NCBI GenBank assembly: GCA_020343555.1
Contig: CP070800.1
Location: forward strand, 745,780-756,317
Direction of reading: 5' to 3'
DNA length: 10,538 bases
From: Dehalococcoidales bacterium
GTDB taxonomy: Bacteria > Chloroflexota > Dehalococcoidia > Dehalococcoidales > UBA2162
The notes under the pieces are model-generated. The model saw nothing but the letters and a program-made list of their open reading frames with translations, did not search any database and was not told the origin of the DNA. How positions within the stretch are numbered: position 1 is the first letter of the stretch; each line of letters opens with the position of its first letter. Of the stretch, positions 6,511 through 10,538 are shown one piece after another. A program made the translations under genes and the position numbers.

Positions 6511-8756
6511 TTAACGCCCAGTTTTGCTTCAACGTCGGCTATAATTTCTCTTGTCTGGTCTATCATATCGGGACTTACCGATACCGATGTTATACCCCAC
6601 TCCACTAGTTTTTCCGTCAGGTCCGGGAAGAAAGAAGGAGCCTGTCCACATATCGAGCAGGTTACTCCCATACTCTTCGTGGTCTTGACTATTTTTTCAA
6701 GAGATGCCATTACCGCGTCGTCTCTCTCATCAAAGGTATCGGCAAGCTTGGATGAATCACGGTCGACTCCAAGGGTTAGTTGCGTAAGGTCATTTGAACC
6801 AATGGAAACACCATCAATCCCTGTTTCAATAAATTTGTCCAATAGTATTACATTAGACGGAACTTCAACCATCATCCAAATTTTGAAATCATCGGTTTGT
6901 AAAAGGCCTTCACCGTGTATTATCTCCAGGGTTTTCTTCAACTCAGGTACAGTACGAACGAACGGGATCATTATCCAGAGGTTATTATAGTTCTTCCTGA
7001 CTTTCTTGATAGCTTCGAGTTCCAATTTGAAAGTCTCGATGTCGCTTATATACCTGGAAGCTCCTCTGTACCCCAGCATGGGATTTTCTTCTATATCTTC
7101 GTACTCTTCTCCGCCGATAAGCGCCCTGTATTCGTTGGACTTAAAATCATTCGTTCTGTAAACAACCTGGCGAGGATGGAATGCCTTTGCAAATATCGTG
7201 AGTCCGTCAGCCAGCTTGTCAACGAACTCGTTACCACGATTCTGGGCTATCATGTAATTCGGATGTTCACCTATAGACGCTCTCATGAATTCTGCGCGAA
7301 GAAGTCCGATACCGTCAACATCTCTTGAAGAGACCCTGTCGACGATATCAGGTTGAGCAAGATTGGCCAGTAATTTGGTTTTTGTCTTTATCCTTTTCCC
7401 CGATGTCTTTTTCTTTATTGTGGCAACTTTGATAATTCCGTCGTAGACATTACCATTGGAACCATCTACGGTAATATCCTGTCCGTCTTTCAGAAGAGAC
7501 ATTGCTTCGCCGGTCCCGACAACACAAGGAATTCCTAACTCTCTACTCACAATAGCTGCATGGGCAGTGCGACCGCCACGGTCCGTCACGATAGCTACAG
7601 CGCGTTTCATCGCCGGTACGAAATCAGGCGTTGTCATTCCAGCTACGAGGATATCACCGGTCAAGACCTTGTCGATTTCCGAAGGATCTTTTACCAGTTT
7701 CACCGGACCCGATGCGACACCTGGACTCGCCGGTGCCCCGGAAAGAAGTACAGGAGCTATTATCTCTTGTACCTCTCCAACTTCTTCTTTAATAGTAGTT
7801 ATGGGACGAGTTTGGACGATATAAATCTCACCTTTCTCTTGCGCCCACTCTATATCCTGGGGAAAGGCATAGTGATCTTCCAGTCTTTTCCCTATTTCAG
7901 CAAGCTTGATGATATCAGCATCGGTAATTTTCTGCATCGCCTGTTCTTCCGGGGTAAGTTCAACTTTCGTATTATCTTCTTTACCGGTTTTTCCTTCTCT
8001 CTTTACGAGTTTCCATTCCTGTTTTTTGATCTCTTTGCTGAGTATATCCAAGTCGGACTTGCCTACCTCGTAATGATCAGGAGTCACATCACCGGAAACG
8101 ATCATCTCACCCAGACCCAAGACTGCTTCTATGGTAATTTTATCCTTGCTATTGTTGGTCGGTTCTACCGTGAACATAACGCCTGAAGCCTCTGACTGGA
8201 TCATCTGCTGTACAGGCACGGCAATTCCTACCTTGAAATGATCGAATCCCTGTTCCTGCCTGTAGAATATTGCTCTCGCTCCGAATAATGAAGCCCAGCA
8301 TTCTTTTACTGCATTAACTACATTCTTATCACCCATGATGTTAAGGAATGTAGCCTGCTGTCCGGCAAAGGAAGCTTCCGGCAGATCTTCCGCTGTAGCG
8401 GATGATCGTACGGCAACCAGCCCTCTACCCATTTTTACGTAAGCACGTTCTATTTCTTCTACTATTTCGGCGGGTATCTCCGCCCGTTTAATAATATCTT
8501 GAACCTTAGTCGCGATTATTTGAAGTTGTTTGCTATCGTGGACATCCAATGGTTCGAGAGTAACAGCTATTTCATTTTGAATTCCTGCTGTTTCAATAAA
8601 GTGAAAATAAGCGTTAGCAGTAACGATAAATCCTTGGGGAACCGGTATTCCAGCGCGTGTCATTTCGCCTAGGTTGGCTCCTTTTCCTCCTACAACAGCT
8701 ATATCATTTTTCGTTACGTCCTGGAACCAGACAACGGCTTTCTGGCCTTCCTGCAT
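6507..8756 (-). CDS. ppsA: Phosphoenolpyruvate synthase (pyruvate, water dikinase)
   Basis: A 749-residue enzyme converting pyruvate, ATP and water to PEP, AMP and phosphate, the entry step to gluconeogenesis from pyruvate. The N-terminal ATP-grasp-like nucleotide domain covers about 8-320: GGKGANLGEM (23-32), VAVRSSATAEDLPEASFAGQ (114-133), and IEWAQEKGEIYIVQTRP (302-318). The swivelling phosphohistidine domain covers about 335-435 with catalytic H399 in GGRTAHAAIVSRELG. The C-terminal PEP/pyruvate barrel covers about 475-745, with GLLRAEF (484-490), ENPMLGYRG (557-565), SIGSNDLTQLTLGVDRD (651-667), and the catalytic-cysteine loop CSICGQAPS (C703). It is slightly shorter than E. coli PpsA (792) but complete. 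The ICGQAPS motif and the ATP-grasp organisation favour PEP synthase over PPDK. A GGAGGA ribosome site (8762-8767) lies 5 bases before the ATG. It is the first gene of the minus-strand operon. Confidence 0.97.
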   Translation of the reverse strand: MQEGQKAVVWFQDVTKNDIAVVGGKGANLGEMTRAGIPVPQGFIVTANAYFHFIETAGIQNEIAVTLEPLDVHDSKQLQIIATKVQDIIKRAEIPAEIVEEIERAYVKMGRGLVAVRSSATAEDLPEASFAGQQATFLNIMGDKNVVNAVKECWASLFGARAIFYRQEQGFDHFKVGIAVPVQQMIQSEASGVMFTVEPTNNSKDKITIEAVLGLGEMIVSGDVTPDHYEVGKSDLDILSKEIKKQEWKLVKREGKTGKEDNTKVELTPEEQAMQKITDADIIKLAEIGKRLEDHYAFPQDIEWAQEKGEIYIVQTRPITTIKEEVGEVQEIIAPVLLSGAPASPGVASGPVKLVKDPSEIDKVLTGDILVAGMTTPDFVPAMKRAVAIVTDRGGRTAHAAIVSRELGIPCVVGTGEAMSLLKDGQDITVDGSNGNVYDGIIKVATIKKKTSGKRIKTKTKLLANLAQPDIVDRVSSRDVDGIGLLRAEFMRASIGEHPNYMIAQNRGNEFVDKLADGLTIFAKAFHPRQVVYRTNDFKSNEYRALIGGEEYEDIEENPMLGYRGASRYISDIETFKLELEAIKKVRKNYNNLWIMIPFVRTVPELKKTLEIIHGEGLLQTDDFKIWMMVEVPSNVILLDKFIETGIDGVSIGSNDLTQLTLGVDRDSSKLADTFDERDDAVMASLEKIVKTTKSMGVTCSICGQAPSFFPDLTEKLVEWGITSVSVSPDMIDQTREIIADVEAKLGVK

Positions 8757-8790
8757 GAAAATCCTCCATGTGTGTTCTTTGGGTAAAAAG

Positions 8791-8810
8791 TAACATAATT
8801 ATAACATAAT
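8791..8810. repeat. 9-bp direct repeat with 11-bp period over the ppsA -10 region
   Basis: TAACATAAT occurs at 8791-8799 and again at 8802-8810, separated by TA, so the copies lie one helical turn apart. On the minus strand they read ATTATGTTA twice and enclose the extended -10 element. This spacing would suit two regulator subunits bound on one face of the helix, but the sequence is pure AT-rich promoter DNA and the repeat may be chance. Confidence 0.5.
8798..8806 (-). promoter_or_regulatory. ppsA promoter, extended -10 type
   Basis: The minus strand reads TGTTATAAT: a perfect TATAAT at 8803-8798 with a TGn extension at 8806-8804. No good -35 lies 17 bases upstream, as is common for extended -10 promoters. 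The predicted start near 8791 leaves a leader of about 35 bases that includes the strong GGAGGA site. A second possibility is TTGACT (8838-8833) with TATGCT 16 bases on, which would start about 20 bases further upstream. Confidence 0.6.
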
Positions 8811-8838
8811 AGCATACTGGAAACTAATAAATAGTCAA

Positions 8839-8848
8839 GGAAATTTCC
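8839..8848. repeat. Perfect palindrome GGAAATTTCC between the divergent promoters
   Basis: A 10-bp perfect inverted repeat sits midway in the ppsA/DUF151 intergenic region. It lies just upstream of the + strand -35 box (8861) and directly beside the minus-strand TTGACT (8833-8838). Its position fits a shared operator for a dimeric regulator. That is an inference; no regulator gene is in the window. Confidence 0.45.
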
Positions 8849-8860
8849 AATGATTTATAT

Positions 8861-8889
8861 TTGACAGTGCTATATACGTGAGTTAGAAT
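8861..8889 (+). promoter_or_regulatory. Sigma-A promoter for the DUF151 nuclease gene
   Basis: A perfect TTGACA (8861-8866), a 17-base spacer and TAGAAT (8884-8889; 5 of 6) form a strong housekeeping promoter. The predicted start near 8896 gives a leader of about 30 bases carrying GGAGGAG (8911-8917). Confidence 0.8.
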
Positions 8890-8925
8890 TGTAGTTGCTG
8901 GTGGATGAACGGAGGAGAGTTGATT

Positions 8926-9474
8926 ATGGTTGAAATGGTAATTGACAGCATACGCGTAAGTTTAATGAATTACCAGCGAGTGGTAATCTTGAAAGAAAAG
9001 AATTCCGACCGTTACCTGCCTATCTGGATAGGACCCAACGAGGCAGATGCTATAGCAGTAAAACTCCAGGGAGTAAGTATTCCAAGACCTTTGACTCATG
9101 ACCTGCTATTATCTGTTATCGGTACACTAGGAGCCCGGATTGATTCAATAACCGTTACCGAACTGAAAAATGATACATTTTACGCCACGATAGCTCTTGT
9201 CGTAGAAGGCAACCAGATCGAGGTTGATTCCAGACCGAGTGATGCTCTCGCCCTATCGGTAAGAGTTGAAGCTCCAATCTTCGTTGATGAATCCGTACTT
9301 GATAAAGCCGGGATTCTTCTCGATAAGGATACCGGAAAACCCATATTCGATGAGACACAGAAGATCGACACTCAAGGCAAGCAAGTCAGCGATGAGGAAT
9401 TAAAAAAACTTTCTGCTTTCAGCGACTTTATAGACACATTGGACTGGGAAGATTTCGATAAGAGAAAATCCTGA
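8926..9474 (+). CDS. Bifunctional nuclease (BFN, DUF151) family protein
   Basis: A 182-residue soluble protein of the DUF151/BFN family, whose characterised members show RNase and DNase activity; the bacterial role is unclear. The whole core is present: the DSIRVSLMNYQRVVILKE strands (7-24), LPIWIGPNEADAIAVKL (31-47), RPLTHDLL (54-61), and DSRPSDALALSVRVEAPIFV (101-120). The C-terminal tail carries an acidic, aromatic segment (LSAFSDFIDTLDWEDF, 162-177) of the kind often seen at the end of these proteins. I chose ATG 8926 because GGAGGAG (8911-8917) is 8 bases before it and the family begins at this point. ATG 8905, seven codons upstream, would place that ribosome site inside the coding sequence. 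It has its own promoter and terminator, so it is probably monocistronic. It is divergent from ppsA and shares its control region. Confidence 0.9.
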   Translation: MVEMVIDSIRVSLMNYQRVVILKEKNSDRYLPIWIGPNEADAIAVKLQGVSIPRPLTHDLLLSVIGTLGARIDSITVTELKNDTFYATIALVVEGNQIEVDSRPSDALALSVRVEAPIFVDESVLDKAGILLDKDTGKPIFDETQKIDTQGKQVSDEELKKLSAFSDFIDTLDWEDFDKRKS

Positions 9475-9496
9475 TACCGGTCTTTATCAAAACCGG

Positions 9497-9525
9497 GAAT
9501 ATCCTGATGATATTCAGGATTTTTT
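9497..9525 (+). terminator. Intrinsic terminator after the DUF151 gene, with an overlapping alternative hairpin
   Basis: ATCCTGA (9501-9507) pairs with TCAGGAT (9514-9520) and is followed by five T and then GTTT, an intrinsic terminator. An overlapping and mutually exclusive hairpin, GAATATC (9497-9503) with GATATTC (9509-9515), also forms 7 perfect pairs. A short CCGGT/ACCGG pair (9477-9481 with 9492-9496) lies just upstream. The terminator isolates the nuclease gene from the ATP synthase operon. Confidence 0.75.
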
Positions 9526-9544
9526 GTTTCCAGATATTCTATAC

Positions 9545-9574
9545 TTGACCAATACCGTTAGTTTTTGTTATGCT
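9545..9574 (+). promoter_or_regulatory. Sigma-A promoter for the ATP synthase operon
   Basis: TTGACC (9545-9550; 5 of 6) is followed after 18 bases by TATGCT (9569-9574; 4 of 6), with a TGn extension at 9566-9568. The predicted start, seven bases past the -10 box, is near 9581, leaving only about 3 bases before the ATG at 9584. Confidence 0.6.
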
Positions 9575-9583
9575 TCCGGTGGT

Positions 9584-9811
9584 ATGAAAAGCTGGGTCCC
9601 GGCTCTCGGGCTTATAGGGGTAGGGTTTTTCATCGCAGGTTGTATCATCGGCGGGATTCTGGGCGGTCAGTGGCTGGATGAAAAGTTGGATACTGAACCT
9701 GCATTCTTAATAACGGGACTTGTTCTGGGGATGGTAATTGTCTTTTTTGGTGTTTATAACATGATCAAACCTATCATGGACGACATACGAAAAGGAGGGA
9801 AATATAGCTAG
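9584..9811 (+). CDS. Small AtpI/AtpZ-like membrane protein of the F0F1 ATP synthase operon
   Basis: A 75-residue protein with two membrane segments (about 6-28 and 40-61), joined by a short loop that carries GGQWLDEKLDTEP. The pattern 'GxxLGxWLDxxLxTxPxFxxxGxxxG' is typical of the ATPase_gene1 (AtpI/AtpZ-like) family encoded just before atpB. Members are thought to assist assembly of the c-ring or Mg/Ca transport and are not part of the finished enzyme. I chose ATG 9584 because the hydrophobic helix begins right after it. The frame is open further upstream, to a TTG at 9524, but that would cross the terminator and promoter. GGTGG at 9578-9582 is a poor ribosome site; near-leaderless initiation is likely. 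The stop TAG shares its G with the GTG start of atpB. Confidence 0.85.
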   Translation: MKSWVPALGLIGVGFFIAGCIIGGILGGQWLDEKLDTEPAFLITGLVLGMVIVFFGVYNMIKPIMDDIRKGGKYS

Positions 9812-10538
9812 TGCCTAGAAAAGGATGTCTCGGATGTTCATTCCCTTTAACGGTCGGTATTCTAGTCATTGTAATTGCTCTTTTCGTAATAGGTCTTATA
9901 AGCGGCGCTCTCGGGCAGTCCATAGTAGGTGAAACATCTATAGGTGAAGCGGTAAGTATTGAGCAACCGCACATCCAATTACCTCCTGAGACCATTTTTC
10001 ATATCGGTAGCTTTGAGATTACCAACACTCTCATCACCTCATGGATTAGTATCATCGTACTGACACTAATATTCTGGGCAGTAACCCGTAAGATCAAACT
10101 AATACCCTCCAGAATGCAAGCTCTTCTTGAGTCAGCTCTTGAATGGATGTTGAATTTCTGCGTCGAGGTTGCCGGTGAGAAGAACGGACGTCGCTTCTTC
10201 CCGTTAGTGACAACGATATTTCTCTTCGTCCTGATGAACGCATGGATGAATCTGATTCCCGGATATGGTACGATACTCGTAGATATAGGTCACGGCCATT
10301 CGGCACATCTCCTGAGAGGTGCCAACACAGACATCAATCTACCCCTTGCACTAGCGTTAATATCATTCTTTTTCGTAATTTATCATGGTGTTAGATCTCT
10401 TGGCGGTAGTTTCTTCAAAGTATGGTTTAATTTCGGTCGATTCTTCCAGGGTCACAAGAAACTCTTTACCGGTAAAGTAAAGGGAGGTTTCGGAGATATC
10501 GGGATGGGTGCGATCGATATATTCGTCGGATTACTCGA
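9811..10538 (+). CDS. atpB: F0F1 ATP synthase subunit a (3' end outside window)
   Basis: The first 242 codons of the membrane proton-channel subunit a, cut by the window edge. Family features are ITNTLITSWISIIVL ... RKIKLIPSRMQALLESALEWM (about 70-113), FPLVTTIFLFVLMNAWMNLIPG (130-151), and the conserved ANTDINLPLALAL (171-183). The essential arginine helix of subunit a (R210 in E. coli) is expected just beyond the window. GTG 9811 overlaps the previous stop by one base, and AAAGGAGG (9791-9798) lies 12 bases upstream; no in-frame ATG precedes the conserved part. The N-terminus is unusual: RKGCLGCSF, then a 20-residue hydrophobic run (about 11-33) and about 30 polar residues before the first canonical helix. 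It could be an extra membrane helix or a cleaved signal peptide. The c, b, delta and F1 genes presumably follow. Confidence 0.95.
   Translation, partial: MPRKGCLGCSFPLTVGILVIVIALFVIGLISGALGQSIVGETSIGEAVSIEQPHIQLPPETIFHIGSFEITNTLITSWISIIVLTLIFWAVTRKIKLIPSRMQALLESALEWMLNFCVEVAGEKNGRRFFPLVTTIFLFVLMNAWMNLIPGYGTILVDIGHGHSAHLLRGANTDINLPLALALISFFFVIYHGVRSLGGSFFKVWFNFGRFFQGHKKLFTGKVKGGFGDIGMGAIDIFVGLL

Noticed and set aside
6268..6990. A 240-codon + strand open frame across the ppsA/dgt junction
   Set aside because: It is antisense to two well-supported overlapping genes, and its low-complexity Ser/Ile/Thr composition is typical of a mirror frame.
7560..8186. A 208-codon open frame on the + strand opposite ppsA
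   Set aside because: ppsA has unbroken family motifs on the other strand throughout; the opposite frame has no recognisable motif and no ribosome site.
8905..8925. Upstream ATG giving the DUF151 protein seven extra residues
   Set aside because: The strong GGAGGAG site would then lie inside the coding sequence; it is properly spaced for ATG 8926, where the family normally begins.
9524..9583. TTG start 20 codons upstream for the AtpI/AtpZ-like gene
   Set aside because: It would begin in the terminator T-run and cover the promoter; the added residues do not resemble the family.

Overview
This looks like a chromosomal window from a Chloroflexota bacterium, probably Dehalococcoidia-like. That placement is an inference from gene order and protein style (ppsA-dgt-dnaG-rpoD on one strand, diverging from a DUF151 nuclease and an F0F1 ATP synthase operon). 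There was no database search. GC content is moderate, and the intergenic promoters are clear sigma-A types. I see no RNA genes, CRISPR arrays, insertion sequences, integrases or phage genes. No gene-free stretch exceeds about 205 bases.

Layout. Positions 1-510 (+) hold the 3' part of a SnoaL/NTF2-like protein cut by the window edge. After a 171-base gap with a large bulged inverted repeat (522-574) come two + strand accessory genes: a COG3910-type AAA ATPase (682-1488) and a GNAT acetyltransferase (1536-2042). They converge on the minus-strand block at a strong hairpin terminator (2041-2067).

The minus-strand block, read from right to left, is ppsA (8756-6507), dgt (6510-5479), a 57-residue unrecognised small ORF (5468-5295), dnaG (5276-3522) and rpoD (3525-2095). 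ppsA/dgt and dnaG/rpoD each overlap by 4 bases. This is a macromolecular-synthesis-type operon (primase plus primary sigma factor) joined to a dNTP triphosphohydrolase and a PEP synthase. A promoter with a perfect -35 box lies just before dnaG, so the dnaG-rpoD pair can probably be transcribed alone as well as by read-through.

A 169-base divergent control region (8757-8925) separates ppsA from a + strand DUF151 bifunctional nuclease (8926-9474). It has promoters for both directions, a 10-bp perfect palindrome between them, and an 11-bp-period direct repeat over the ppsA -10 region. A hairpin terminator ends the nuclease gene. A new promoter then starts the ATP synthase operon: a small AtpI/AtpZ-like membrane protein (9584-9811), then atpB, which runs off the right edge.

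Most of the window is conserved housekeeping DNA, and I see no convincing new multi-gene system. The points most worth a second look are the small ORF between dgt and dnaG, the near-leaderless starts predicted for dnaG and the atp operon, the repeat architecture of the ppsA/DUF151 control region, the C-x3-C spacing in the primase zinc site, and the extra N-terminal hydrophobic segment of ATP synthase subunit a.
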